Both the position numbers and the translations under genes were made by a program. A DNA stretch of 64,000 nucleotides from Jacaranda mimosifolia (lineage: Eukaryota > Streptophyta > Magnoliopsida > Lamiales > Bignoniaceae): contig CM032124.1 of the NCBI GenBank assembly GCA_018894105.1, positions 4,511,501-4,575,500 on the forward strand, given 5' to 3'. The stretch's first letter is position 1. Each line of letters begins with the position of its first letter. This document shows, piece after piece, positions 10,762 through 22,010 of this stretch. The notes beneath the pieces were generated by a model. That model worked only from the letters and a program-made list of their open reading frames with translations. It made no database searches and was not told the origin of the DNA.

Positions 10762-12481
10762 GGCTAATTTATCAAAATACAGCAAAAAAGGCGCAACTTT
10801 ACAAAATTACCGTGGTTTGAGAAAGTTTACAAAAATAGCGTAAGGCGTGGCTCCAAGCCACGCCTTTCTGTTTCTGAATTTTTTTTTTTTTTAAATTAAA
10901 CAGAGGCGTGGCCTCACATGACAAAATTTTCGCCCCATGCAAATTTTTTTTTCAATTATTATTATTTTTTTTAATAAAAATTGAAGAGGTCCATGCATTT
11001 TTTTCTTCTGAAAATGGAGGAGAGGCCACGCCTCTTGCATGCATATATATATAATATATATATTTTAATTAAGAAGCCACGCCTCTTCCATATTTTGTTT
11101 TTTTTTTATTGAAACTGAGACAAGAGGCGTGCCTGCAAGGCACGCCTCTTGTGGAGAATTTTTTTTTTTTCCTGTACAGTGTCATTGGTCTTACTTATAC
11201 ACAACCGATTCCTTCATTATTCATTACTCTTCCTCAAATTTTTGAAACGAAAGAGTGGTAGTGCTGAGGCTGCAACAGGTGCAAGAAAAATTGAAGAGGA
11301 AAAGCAAAGAGAGAAGGAAGAAGAAGATACAAAGAAGAATAAATTGTGTTTAAAATAAAGTAAAATAATGTAAAATTTTAATTTATGCTGTTGAAGATTA
11401 TAATTTTTTATTTTTAATTATTTTATGTTATTAATTTTGTATTGTTAAGATGATATATTGTAATTTTTTTTTTTTGAATTTTTTTCAGTTTGGTTAGAAA
11501 TCTTAAATTGGAGAAGGAAGATTTTGACCCACAAATATCAGGTTGGTTTTTAAATTTTTGAAAGTATATTAAATTGAGTTGTTTACTATTAAGTTTGAAT
11601 TGATATGGTGATGCGAAAGTTATTTTAGTTTTTAATTTGAATAATTTGAAATTGATAAGCATGACATTAGTATTAGTTTATGTTTGTGATTTTTTTCTTT
11701 GTAATTATTAATTCATATACAATGAAAAAATGAAAAATAAAAGTACATAATAGAGTATCAATATTTTTACATTACTGGTTATTAAGCAATTCAAATGCTA
11801 ATAAATTTATATTAAATTTTAATTAATTTATATTAAGTTACAAAATTAAAATTAAATAATTAATTAATTCATACTAAGTAAAATATTTTTTAACAAATTA
11901 TATATGTTATATATTTATTTATAAAAATTATATCTCTTATAAATTATGTGTATCATAATTTACATATTACTTGTAAATATTTATTATATTGTAAATATTT
12001 TAGTCTATATACAACATATAGTGCATTATATATTTTAATATATATAGTAAATACAATATATGATATATATATCATAATATATAATTATGTAATATATTAT
12101 AGTATATAATACACACAATATATAATATATACAATATATACTATATAATATACATAATATATAATATAGAATACATATATAATATATAATATATATATAT
12201 ATGTATATATGCATGCACGCCTCTTCCATTTTCAGAAGAAAAAAATAGATGGCCTCTTCAATTTTTATTAAAAAAAAAAAAATTAATTGAAAATTTTTTT
12301 TGCATGGGGCCGAAATTTTGCCATGCCAGAGGCGTGGCCTCTGTTTAATTTAAAAAAAAAAAATTTCAGAAACAGAAAGGCATGGCTTGGAGCCACGCCT
12401 TACGCTATTTTTGGAAACTTTCTCAAACCACGGTAATTTTGCAAAGATGCGCCTTTTTTACTGTATTTTGATAAATAAGCC
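10762..12481. mobile_element. MULE-type MITE with long palindromic TIRs, nested in Copia-1
   Basis: The element is bounded by perfect 9-bp repeats GCTAAACCA (10753-10761 and 12482-12490), the size typical of Mutator-like insertions. The terminal inverted repeats start GGCTAATTTATCAAAATACA and GGCTTATTTATCAAAATACA and extend about 300 bp inward on each side. The TIRs contain GC-rich palindromes based on GGCGTGGC/GCCACGCC in otherwise AT-rich DNA. The middle is a long TA-rich tract (about 11990-12210). A 69-codon ORF at 11149-11358 with a charged KEEEDTKK tail has no clear relatives. No transposase is present, so movement would need a helper. Confidence 0.9.
11120..11152. repeat. Perfect 15-bp-arm palindrome in the MITE
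   Basis: Arms ACAAGAGGCGTGCCT (11120-11134) and AGGCACGCCTCTTGT (11138-11152) are exact inverted repeats with a 3-base loop GCA. A shorter one with 11-bp arms AAGGCGTGGCT and loop CCA lies at 10842-10866. Confidence 0.95.
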
Positions 12482-13231
12482 GCTAAACCAACTTCCACCC
12501 CTCTAGACCCTTAACTCAAACTCAACTCCACTGATGGCACTCCATTATCTGACCCCACTCAATACCGTCGCCTAGTTGGCAAGCTTTTGTATCTCACGAT
12601 CTCCTAACCCGACATCACCTTCCCTATCCATAAACTTAGCCAGTTTATGTCCAAACTGCATACTTCACATCTCAATGCAGCCTATCACCTTCTAAAATAC
12701 CTCAAAAACTCCCCCGGTCAAGGCATATTATTTCCCGTCGATTCTCAGCTTCAACTTTATTGCTTCGCCGATGCCGACTGGGCTTCTTGCTCAGACACAT
12801 GTAAGTCCACCACAGGCTACTGTACTCTCCTTGGCAACTCCCTCATCTCCTGGAAATCCAAACACCAACCCATGGTTTCTCGATCATCTGCTGAGGCAGA
12901 ATATAGGGCTCTTGCCGCTGCCGCCAATGAACTCTCATGGCTCCAACAACTCCTCCGTGATTTCCACACTCCAATCCATTCTCCAGCTCTTCTTTTCTAT
13001 GATAATCGCTCCGCAATTCATATTTGGCCAACAACCCAGTCTTCCACGAGCGCACGAAGCACATTGAAATTGATTGTCACTTCGTGCGCGAACACATCAC
13101 TGCCAGCACCCTCCGCCTCATGCCAGCCTGGTCTTCACACCAGCTAGTAGACTTATTCACCAAAAGCTTACCTGCTTCATCGCTCACATCCTTGCTGTGC
13201 AAGTTGGCCATTAGAGACCTCCACCGTCCAC

Positions 13232-13244
13232 CTTGAAGGGGGGG
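13232..13244 (+). other. Copia-1 polypurine tract
   Basis: CTTGAAGGGGGGG directly precedes the 3' LTR. A purine run at this position primes plus-strand DNA synthesis in LTR retrotransposons. Confidence 0.85.
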
Positions 13245-13460
13245 TATTAGAGTGCATGTATTTTTTCTCTTGTGTCTCTGCATGTATTTTGCGTGCCTTT
13301 CTTTTGTATTTAATATTCAATAGAGTTAGCTGTCAACAACAGAATCTGTTAAGGTTTGTTAGCTATCAACTTGTATATAAATAGTGTTGCAACCCTCATT
13401 AATGCGCACTTTTCTTTTCCTCAGCTGCATTGCTTTCCACGCCACTTTACAGCCTCAATA
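13245..13460 (+). repeat. Copia-1 3' LTR
   Basis: This 216-bp LTR nearly matches 7001-7217, with a handful of substitutions. It ends CTCAATA next to target repeat ATAAT (13461-13465). Confidence 0.93.
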
Positions 13461-13465
13461 ATAAT

Positions 13466-14600
13466 TTATAAATTTTCGTCTACTCTTATCCTTCCAAACA
13501 CTTTTTTCTGATGATCCCAAAATCCTTATTAGATGCGCATTAGGCAAGATAATACCTCAATGAACCTGGGTCTTCATGATCTGTCACAAATCTAATCATC
13601 ATCAATAGTAAAATAGCAAATAAAAAGAAATAGTAAAATAGCAAATATGAAACCCTAATAAAAGAACTCTTTGCCTTAAAAACTTAATTAATAAGCAATG
13701 GATTTCATATCAATATAATATCTGGATTTTTAAATTGTAACAATTTAGTATATCAATGGCATAAAACGCCAAACAGTTGTTAGGCAATAGAATTTGGAGC
13801 AAATTGCACCGACGTCCTATGAACTTTCAGTTATTGCCAGCCATACCCCAATCACAACAATGGGATCGATCCCCCAAACTTTGATCAGATCACGTTCAGG
13901 CCCACACATAGGTGTGGTCAAATGTGGACATAAAAAATGTGTAATTTTTTATCACAAATTGCCAAACATTTGGTAGGTTGAGAGGGAACTTTTTGAAAAA
14001 AATTTAATGTTCAAAGACTGCACCAAACACAAAAAGAAAGCATTTGCTATTCCTAGTCAGTGTGAAGGCATAACAAAAGGAAAGATTATATATATATATA
14101 TATATATATCTTCTGTCCAACTTTTCAATATTAATCATTAACAAGTTGCAAGTTGCTAATTAATTATATATATTCTGACCAACTTGCATACTTTTTCCGA
14201 TTGATTGCCTCATCACACCAACTAAAAATTTCATAAGGACAAAATTGTGCCCCAATTAAATGAATAATGCTGGCCAATGGTTATTTACTTTGGCTCTCAT
14301 CCTGAAAGTTAATTAGCATCGATCCAGCCTGTTAATATGTATTAAACAATCCCAAGTTGCTTCATTATTATTATTTTTTTCTGGCATCACGCATGTTCCC
14401 ACAAGTGAATATGGGCTATATTCACACCCCCATATGGGGATATGGGGGACACTTTGCAAATATATTTCAAATATGCTCTAAAGAAATTATTTTTAAAGAC
14501 CATAAATCCACAACAATATTAGCTTCCAATTGTTGGGCTGAAGAGCAAAATTAATAACAGCAATGATCATTATAAATATGTCAAAATTATCAAATTTGCT
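13466..14600. repeat. Degenerate repeat unit 2 tail and unit 3 start
   Basis: No gene is visible. 13690-14000 repeats the 5400-5560 and 6090-6160 motifs (ATTTAGTATATCAATG, GAACTTTCAGTTATTGCCA, GATCCCCCAAACTTTGATCA) and then CAAACATTTGGTAGGTTGA. 14200-14300 holds GATTGCCTCATCACACCAAC, GCTGGCCAATGG and GGCTCTCATC, which recur near 32555 and 53310. 14470-14560 holds GCTCTAAAGAAATT and GGGCTGAAGAGCAAA. A (TA)n run lies at 14088-14110. Together with 4440-7000 this is a tandem array of about three old units, broken by Copia-1. Confidence 0.6.
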
Positions 14601-14837
14601 CCGTAACTAGGTAGGGATCATTAATTGTCATTTCAAAACTTTTATCAGTTGAATGATAATTTAAGACTTTAACTAAGAAAAATTGTCAAATCAGGACAAT
14701 AGTAGCCAGATAATCCTAAGCCGTCGAAATTATTCTACAGAGGTAATTTTTTACCAAGGTGAAATAATGCTTAATTATTTATGGCCAAACTATAACCACT
14801 TGCCAGCCCCTGGCTGAATTGCCAAATTTGCCCTTGG

Positions 14838-15058
14838 TTTTTTTTTTTTGTTTTTTTTTGTTTTTTGAGAAAGCATTGCAAATGACTAAATGATATCCTT
14901 TCAATAAAGTAATATATTCCTATTTCTTAAATCAAATAATCAAAATATAAATTACACACAAAGCACATAAAGTATACAATGCATCCATTACGGGTCGAAC
15001 ACAGGATATTCTATTTAATAGGAGAGACGGATGCCATTTGAACTACAAATCACTAGAC
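14838..15058 (-). mobile_element. Probable tRNA-derived SINE
   Basis: On the minus strand there is a pol III box A-like TAGTTCAAATGG (15045-15034) and, about 34 bases on, box B GTTCGACCC (15000-14992). The sequence ends in an A-rich tail with C interruptions, seen as the T-run at 14838-14866 on the plus strand. AATTTGC occurs just outside both ends (14825-14831 and 15059-15065) and could be part of a target duplication. The 221-bp length suits a plant SINE. Family assignment is not possible from sequence alone. Confidence 0.5.
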
Positions 15059-15065
15059 AATTTGC

Positions 15066-15268
15066 TACATTACTAGACATCATTAGTATTTTAAAACTTT
15101 AATTTGCTTAGAAGGCAATTAATTAACACTCTAATTAAAAAAAGAAAACCTTCAATTCACCAAAAATCAGAACAATGATCGCCAGAAAATCCTTTTGATA
15201 AGTGTAGGAGTAAGGTGTTGATCCAAATTAACAATAAGTAGTATTCATCTTGTATATATGTATTCATC

Positions 15269-15328
<60 letters not shown>

Positions 15329-15392
15329 GGTCGCCGTCATCATCGTCGTCGTTGTTATACTATTAATAAAGCAGTTGATTTTTTTAATGTGG

Positions 15393-15443
<51 letters not shown>

Positions 15444-16291
15444 TGTGAAAATAATATTGAGAATGAATACATAATATATAATTAATTAACATAAAAAAAT
15501 ACTGCATGTTAATGTTTTTTAAGTAATGTAAGAATTAATACAATCCTAAGTTGGCCATATAAGCTTTAATTTGAAATAAATATTAAGGACATAATAGAGC
15601 GATAATATTAATAAAATATTTAAATATATTAGCAGAGTATAATTTTTGGAATAAAAAAAATAAAGATTTGTTATAGTAAAATATTAAAAAAATTATAAAA
15701 TGGGCACAAATCTTTAGTCAATCCGAATCTGACATGAAATTTTATGGGTCAAGTTAGGGTTGAGCCTTTTGGGTTTAATATCGGGTTGAATTGGATTTGG
15801 TTTTGATATTTTTATATTACACTCCTGCCTCAACCTAACCCGAACCCACTCAACTTGCATGAATTGACACCAATAGTATTGGGAAGATAAAAAATTATTA
15901 AGGTAATGATAATGATTGAAAAAGGGGATGAAAATGGAGAGAGAAAATATAATAAAAAATATTTTTAAAATGAAAATATTTAAAAAAATTATGTAAATAA
16001 TGATAATTTTCTATTTTTCATTTTCAGGTAAAAATGAAAATAGCTTGTGAGAATGAAACCAACCGGCCTGTAAGATATCTTTAAAAACAATGTAGCGCTC
16101 GAATTTGTCAAGTAGACACGACATGCACTTAACAATAAAAAGCCTGAACTAAGAAATTGAAAGAATACTCACCGATCTGCCAAAAAATTTATCTACTCGT
16201 TACACTCTCTCCCCAATAAAGAGAGAGAGAGAGAGAGAGAGAGTCAATCTATCTATCTATCTATCGACTTATCTCTATCTATCCCGGATCG
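15066..16291. other. Upstream region of NLR 1 with paired triplet microsatellites
   Basis: An ATT/TTA microsatellite (about 15269-15328) is followed by GTC-rich triplets (about 15330-15352) and an AAT/ATA microsatellite (about 15397-15442). The first and last are complementary. The polyisoleucine ORFs read from them are artefacts. 15700-15870 has degenerate GGGTTGA/CAACCC motifs like decayed hAT MITEs. GA and TCTA simple repeats at 16219-16265 lie just before the NLR ATG and may be in its 5' leader. No other gene is seen. Confidence 0.6.
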
Positions 16292-16927
16292 ATGGCGGAC
16301 GCTGCAGTGACGTTCCTGCTGGAAAATGTTACCCAACTACTGAAATATCATGTTGATCTGATCTCTGTTGGTGCGGAAATGAGCTGGAGCAGCTGAAGAA
16401 TGAGCTTGGTTTATTTAAGACCTTCCTTCAGGAGATAGCGGCAAAGCAGCCAAAGCAGAAGGAAGCCTTGGGAGAATTGGAGAGGCGGATTAGAGAAATT
16501 GTTTATGATGCCGAAGACACCATCGACACTTGTTTGGCGCAGGCAGCGGGAGCAGAGCCCAAGCGCCGAGGTCACAATCCAGAGCGTGTCAGCCTGGAAA
16601 AAGAGGTTATTAAGTCACTTAGAGAAGATAAGCTGAAACCGATTTTCCACATGGCTAGGGTGGACTTTGCTAATTGTATGCAAATTGGCGAGGGATCTGA
16701 CACGGGCGTGGAAGAATCAGCTGGGACGACCAAAGCGAGAAAGGTAAAGTAAAACATACTCAATTCTATACATATTTTTACCAGAATTCATATTCAGAGG
16801 CCTTCAATTTAATAGTGGAGATTTTCGAAATCACATCAAATCACGTAGTCTTTGCATATGATCTGCTTGTTACTCGCTTTCTCCCTATTTTCGGCTTTGC
16901 TGCTTTGAATTCAGTTTGTCTTGGTTG

Positions 16928-17740
16928 CAAGGACGGATTTAGTGGGAGGCAAGCAGGGGCCATGGCCCCCCCAGGTTTAGTACAATACACTTATATAAAT
17001 ATATATACACACACACAATTTTAGTAATAATTAATTTAAATACTTCATTTAAGAGATTTTTTTTTAGTTTTCATTCATTAATTTTTAAAAACTAACTTTT
17101 ATTACGGCTTCAAATAAAAAATAAATTATCTAAATTTATTGAATTAAATTTAATTTATTTTTAATTAAAAATAAACATTAAAATTAAGTGATGAAATCTT
17201 TACCTATTTTATTTTTTCGGAATCAAAAGAAATTTTTATACTCATATTTACAATCAAATAATGAAATGAGGAATATTAAGTTTGCATGTTGGAACATTTC
17301 CATTTTATTTGTTTGAGAAAAAGTTACATGGGTTTAGTTGCCTAAATCTTAAGGGACCTGCAAAACAACTAAAATCTCTCGTTTGGACTTTTATAGATTG
17401 GGATAAAAAGGTAAATAACAATGAGTTGTTAAAGATTTTCTTTTTTAGAATTTTCTTTGTGTAACAATAGCTACAAGTGTGAGAACTTTTTCCACTATTA
17501 GCATTCTTAAAAACACGTCTCGAATAAGATGGAAGATAACATTTTATTCGATTGTTTAGCTACTTATATTGAGAAAAATATTACTAAAAATTTTGAGATT
17601 GGTTCATGATATAGAAGAGCATTGTGCTCAACTTTGATGAAGAAGAGTATTTTAAATTTACAAATTATGAAAATTAAATACAAACTTTTATGTCTTATAA
17701 ATTTTAGCCCCCCACACTCTCATTTCTGAATCCGTTCCTG
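16928..17740 (+). mobile_element. hAT element remnant with 8-bp TSD
   Basis: The element is bounded by perfect CTTGGTTG repeats (16920-16927 and 17741-17748). The termini CAAGGACGGATT and AATCCGTTCCTG are inverted repeats of the same family as 49023-50101. Near the right end the plus strand retains a broken hAT dimerisation-domain segment: VRTFSTISILKN near 17485, then a shifted CLATYIEKNI near 17560. The 813-bp length and the breaks show an internally deleted, non-autonomous copy. Confidence 0.85.
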
Positions 17741-17748
17741 CTTGGTTG

Positions 17749-20397
17749 TGTATTTCAATGTGTTGAATGTGTTCTTATAGTTTACTTATTTGATAAAATA
17801 ACAAAAAATAAAATACAATGGATCTAAATTATCTGAAGTACCTATTCCGGATTAATTTTGGATTAAAATGAAAAATAGGGACTAAACCGGGAAAAAAAAG
17901 AAGACAAAAACATGATTTGACCATTTTACCCTAATGTGATCAAATTTCTAGCCAGATTCAACTAGAAATTCCTTTTAGGGGGTTAACAACATGAACCCAA
18001 ATATAACTCTTAAGGACAGTAAGATTGCTATTTAATTTAAACACTACTGAATAAAGTAATTCTAAAGGTAAATATTAACGGTCACTTATGTAATAACATG
18101 GCATCTCTTAATCGAGAATTATCATTTTAAGAAAACCAAACAATTGGTATTTGTTATTCTCCAAATTAAATTGACCTATATTGGCTAAGAATTCAATAAT
18201 ATCAAATTATGTTAACTGCGATCATTATGTTATTTTCCTAATCAATAATATTCAACTAGATTGGACTCTCTTAAATTTTATATCCTTAAAAAAAAAAAAA
18301 AAACTTATCGTTCTTTACTTGAAAAACTACTTAATTTGAATTGTGATTTTGTGGAATATTTAGGAAAAAATACAGCTTTTCCTCCTGTACTATACCTTTG
18401 TATATGTCACACTTGACCCTTGTACTATGAATATTATGATCACTTTCCTGGCCCCAACCTGATCAATTCGTTTGACTATTAGCAACGTTAATTTTTAAAG
18501 ATCTTATTTTAAGAACTATATCACATTTGAATTGCCCCCTGGCATATAAACCATACACGAATAAGAGTTATGGGCTGCAAGTTTAAATATATAACTAGTT
18601 ATTAGTCTCTGCATTGCACCGGGCAACAAGTTTAAAATTTTATTTTATTTAATTTTATTTATAATCATTACAAAAGATTAGGGTATCAACTATGATGAAT
18701 CCGTAAATAAGACATAACAATATTCTATATGAATATGATTTATGTACATCAGATTAGATCCCATGCATTGATCTATTTCTACATAGAAATTAATAACTAA
18801 ATGTTAAATGACTTTATAAATTCAATATATTATTCATAAAATATAGTAGAACATTGACTTGATTTGAAGAAATTAAAGGATTCAATATTGAAAACCGAAC
18901 TTAGGTAATAGAAGAAGAATATTTTAACTTACCATTATAAGGATTTCAAATTTCTTTTTTTTTTATTACTATTATAATTATCTTGGTTTATTAGCATAAA
19001 AATTAAAATATTAAAAAAATACATGAGCATTATACATACATGCATCTTTAAGGAAAAAATAAATAAATTTTAACATATCAAGAAAATGATTATGTATGGT
19101 TGGAGTAAAAAGAATAATACTTTTATATTTTTAAATAATAAATTGTATATTTAGAAAATTCTATTACATATATTTTTACTTATTTTTAGGCTAGATCTAG
19201 GAATTTTTCAGCTGTGATTTAGCTTAATTAATGTATTAAATTATAGAATAAGAGATAACTCACTGGATAACATAATATAATACTTAATATTAAATTACAA
19301 TAAATTCTACATTATTGTAATATTCTATATGTAAAAAGTTTATATATGCAATATATATAGATATATGTATATATATATGAAGCAAGACATATTGAATTGT
19401 CTAATTTTATAATTTTCAAAAAAGACATTTTTTTTTTCAAAATAGACAACTTAATTAAGATATATGTTTAATATTTTATTTATTTGGTTTTGAATTAATT
19501 AATAAATTCAATTAAGTTTAATTAATTATTTTATAGAGATTTATTATTTGAATAAATATCTTTAATTATGATGATTATTTAATAAATAATGTAATTAAAT
19601 TTAAAAGAATTATTTTTTAAATAATAATAGTATAGGTTAAAAATATATCTTAATTTTTCTACTTATTTATTATTTATTATTTATAAATATAGTTTTTAAT
19701 TTTTTATTTCTTGCTTTTGTTAATTAATAACCTTTTTTTACTTTTTTATAGTTATTTTAGATAGATTAATTATTAGAATAAATATTTTAATTATTTTAAT
19801 TAATTTAATTTATATATGATTATTATTTTACTAACTAATATAATCTAATTTAAAAAATTTACCTTTTTTAATTAATAAATAATTTAGTTAAAATTACACA
19901 TAGATTTATTATTAGAATAAATAATTTATTTATTTTAAATATCTTTATTTCATATATGATTATTATTTTACTAAATAATTTAATTAATATTGTCTAATAT
20001 GTGACTCAAATAATAAATATTTTATTATTTAATATTATTAGATAAATTTAATTATATAAGTAAATTATTTTAAATATATGTACTATTTAAAATAATTCAA
20101 AAAAATTAGCCTACTAATTTTTTTTATATACACATAGATGGGCATTTAGGACTTTAGCCATCCAACCAATTTTCAGCCTTTTTCTATTTTGTTTAATTGT
20201 TTTTCCGTTAGGAGCAATATGGACTTTTCTCATTTTCTGTCAACCTTACATTTAAGTTCAAAACCTCAGGGGTGCTTTAGTAATTTTTGAAAAAATGAGG
20301 ACTTTTTTGTAATTTCGCCAAACCTCAAGGATATTAAAAGTAGTTCACCTATATGTATATACATATGCATATGCATACAATCATCCATAATTATATT
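17749..20397. other. AT-rich intron DNA with decayed transposon ends
   Basis: No coding sequence is seen. 18595-18635 looks like a minus-strand Helitron 3' end (on the minus strand a GCCCGGTGCAATGCAG stem region, then CTAG followed by T), but I could not find its 5' end. 20215-20350 resembles a lone MULE-type terminus (AAACCTCAGGGGTGCTTTAG, GTAATTTCGCCAAACCTCA) that shares wording with the TIR of the MULE at 36581-41667. 18960-19150 is loosely similar to 22310-22460. Confidence 0.4.
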
Positions 20398-22010
20398 GGA
20401 TAAAATTTATTTTCATCTATAAGGTTTCAATTCAATCTCAAAATCATCTCTATCCTTTTAATTTGCTTTAAGCTCATCCTCCTGATCATCTTTCAGCAAC
20501 ACTTTCAATTCAATTGCAAAATCATCCATAATTTGCTTTATTAAATATCTTATAGATAATACATAATAAACAAAATCATTCCCCAACATATAAAAAGAAA
20601 AAGCAAAATGATCTATGAGTTTTGTATATAAGATGCATTTTGAATAGAAAAGGGATTTTATATTAAAAGATATATTTTTTAAAAAAAAAATTTGCCATCA
20701 ACATATTGTTTTTAATTGACAACAAACCATGGAGAAGTATCAAAAAGATAATAAGATTCTTCATGAATATGTATCAAAATTTTATATATATGACTTCATG
20801 AATATATATTCTTAAATCTTTTTTGATATATTTAAAAAAATTATGGTATGGTTATTTCATTAAAAAATCATACACCCATTAATTTTTCAAGTTTATAATA
20901 CTGGGCATTACTTAATCCATCAAAATATATATCGATTTTTAATTTTTAATTTTTTTAAATTTTGATTATTGAAAGGTTAACAACTTTTTTTGTTATTCAC
21001 ATTTTTTTTATTATTTAAAAAATATAATATGAATATCTAGTTATATTTATACAAAAATTTGAGAGTGAACATAATAATTTATTTTTTTCATATTTTATTT
21101 TACATTCTAATTTCATCTTCATATCTTGTCACTAATTCATATTTTAAAATCAATTTTAAGTTTATAATTATTTTATCAATTTACTATAATTTTAACTTTG
21201 TATTGCTAATGTCAAACTCTTTTCTTCACTTAATTATTCGATAACTAAGTTAGGAGTCAAATTAAAAGGTTTCTATTAACTTACATACTAATATTGATTT
21301 TAACTTTATAATTATTTTATATACTTATTTTGATTTTTTTAAATTTTTTTATCTTTACTATCATGTTTCAACCTTTCAAATATTAAATTTTCAAGTTTTA
21401 AATTTAATTTTACTTTATTATTTTTTGAAGTAATATTTAATTTAATTTTACTAATTATTTGAGCATTTTTTGTGGATATTTTTATTTTTATATTGTTACT
21501 TATAATTGTATTTAAAAATTAACAATCAAATTAATATAAGTAACTTTAAGAATCCATGCCTACCCGGGGATAATACTAGTATAAATATATTTATAAATAA
21601 CTTAACTTATTTATCGACTTACAATTGAACAAACACACAAAGTATAATAAAATAAGTTAAGTGAAGAGATCTTAGAGCTTGAGAGCTTACATCCTGCAAG
21701 TTCAATGGAATCAAAGTATAATAAATTAAATTTAACTAAATTAAACAATTAAAAAAATAAAAATAAATAATACATGTTGCCATTGGTTTTTGGTTTATAG
21801 TTTATATTATCCCATAAAAATGAATGGCTCAAATTTTCTTTTGGTTTTTTATTTGTTTAATTATTAAATGGGTAGTTACTAAAATGCCCTTTAAATTGAC
21901 CGGATATGTTGTAGGAGGATGGCCAGATGGATGAGATTGAAGTTGGTTAATATAATAGGGATGACTTTACAATTGAGTTGAAACCTCGGGAATGAAAATG
22001 AATTTTACCC
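20398..22010. mobile_element. MULE-type MITE in the NLR 1 intron
   Basis: The ends GGATAAAATTTATTTTCATC and the inverse of GGAATGAAAATGAATTTTACCC, with the adjoining GGTTTCAATTCAATCTC/GAGTTGAAACC stretch, form an inverted repeat of about 55 bp. The flanks TAATTATATT (20388-20397) and TTATTATATT (22011-22020) match at 9 of 10 bases, as expected for Mutator-like target duplications. The 1.6-kb interior is AT-rich with no transposase. A Helitron-like end (ACCCGGGGATAATACTAGT, about 21561-21579) lies inside it. Confidence 0.7.

Larger units (their letters stand above)
7314..13236 (+). pseudogene. Copia-1 gag-pol polyprotein, fragmented
   Basis: The likely start is the ATG at 7314 (MDLARSF...), 97 bases after the LTR. 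The gag reads SLSVKNKQGFIDGSIPKSS near 7480, then shifts frame several times up to about 7950. The longest open part (7948-9129) carries a zinc knuckle (CTHCSSHGHTVDTYYKLHGY), the aspartic-protease motif VDSGAS near 8476, the integrase HHCC finger (HNRLGH then CTVC) and HSDIWGP. A TAG stop ends it at 9127-9129. RT resumes around 9990-10440 (ARLVAKGYTQQ, with an in-frame stop; LDISNAFLNGDL). The YVDD active site is near 10550. RNase H lies at 12647-13100 (ADADWAS, SRSSAEAEYRAL). The breaks make expression of a working polyprotein very unlikely. Confidence 0.93.
7001..13460 (+). mobile_element. Ty1/Copia LTR retrotransposon (Copia-1), near full length, inactivated
   Basis: The element has two matching LTRs (7001-7217 and 13245-13460), a tRNA-iMet-type primer site, a gag-pol region in Copia order (gag, protease, integrase, RT, RNase H) and a G-rich polypurine tract. 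It is flanked by 5-bp direct repeats ATAAT (6996-7000 and 13461-13465). Both LTRs start TATTAG and end CAATA, so the termini are TA...TA instead of TG...CA. The coding region has several stops and frameshifts, and a 1,720-bp MULE-type MITE sits between the RT and RNase H parts. Without that MITE the element would be about 4.7 kb. Confidence 0.95.

Noticed and set aside
12035..12229. Tyr/Ile-rich minus-strand ORF
   Set aside because: It is read from the TA-rich core of the MULE-type MITE and has no gene features.
15245..15485. Two 75-codon ORFs rich in isoleucine on opposite strands
   Set aside because: They are translations of ATT/AAT microsatellites.
15700..15870. Complete hAT MITE
   Set aside because: There are only degenerate GGGTTGA/CAACCC motifs. 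No matching termini or TSD could be found.
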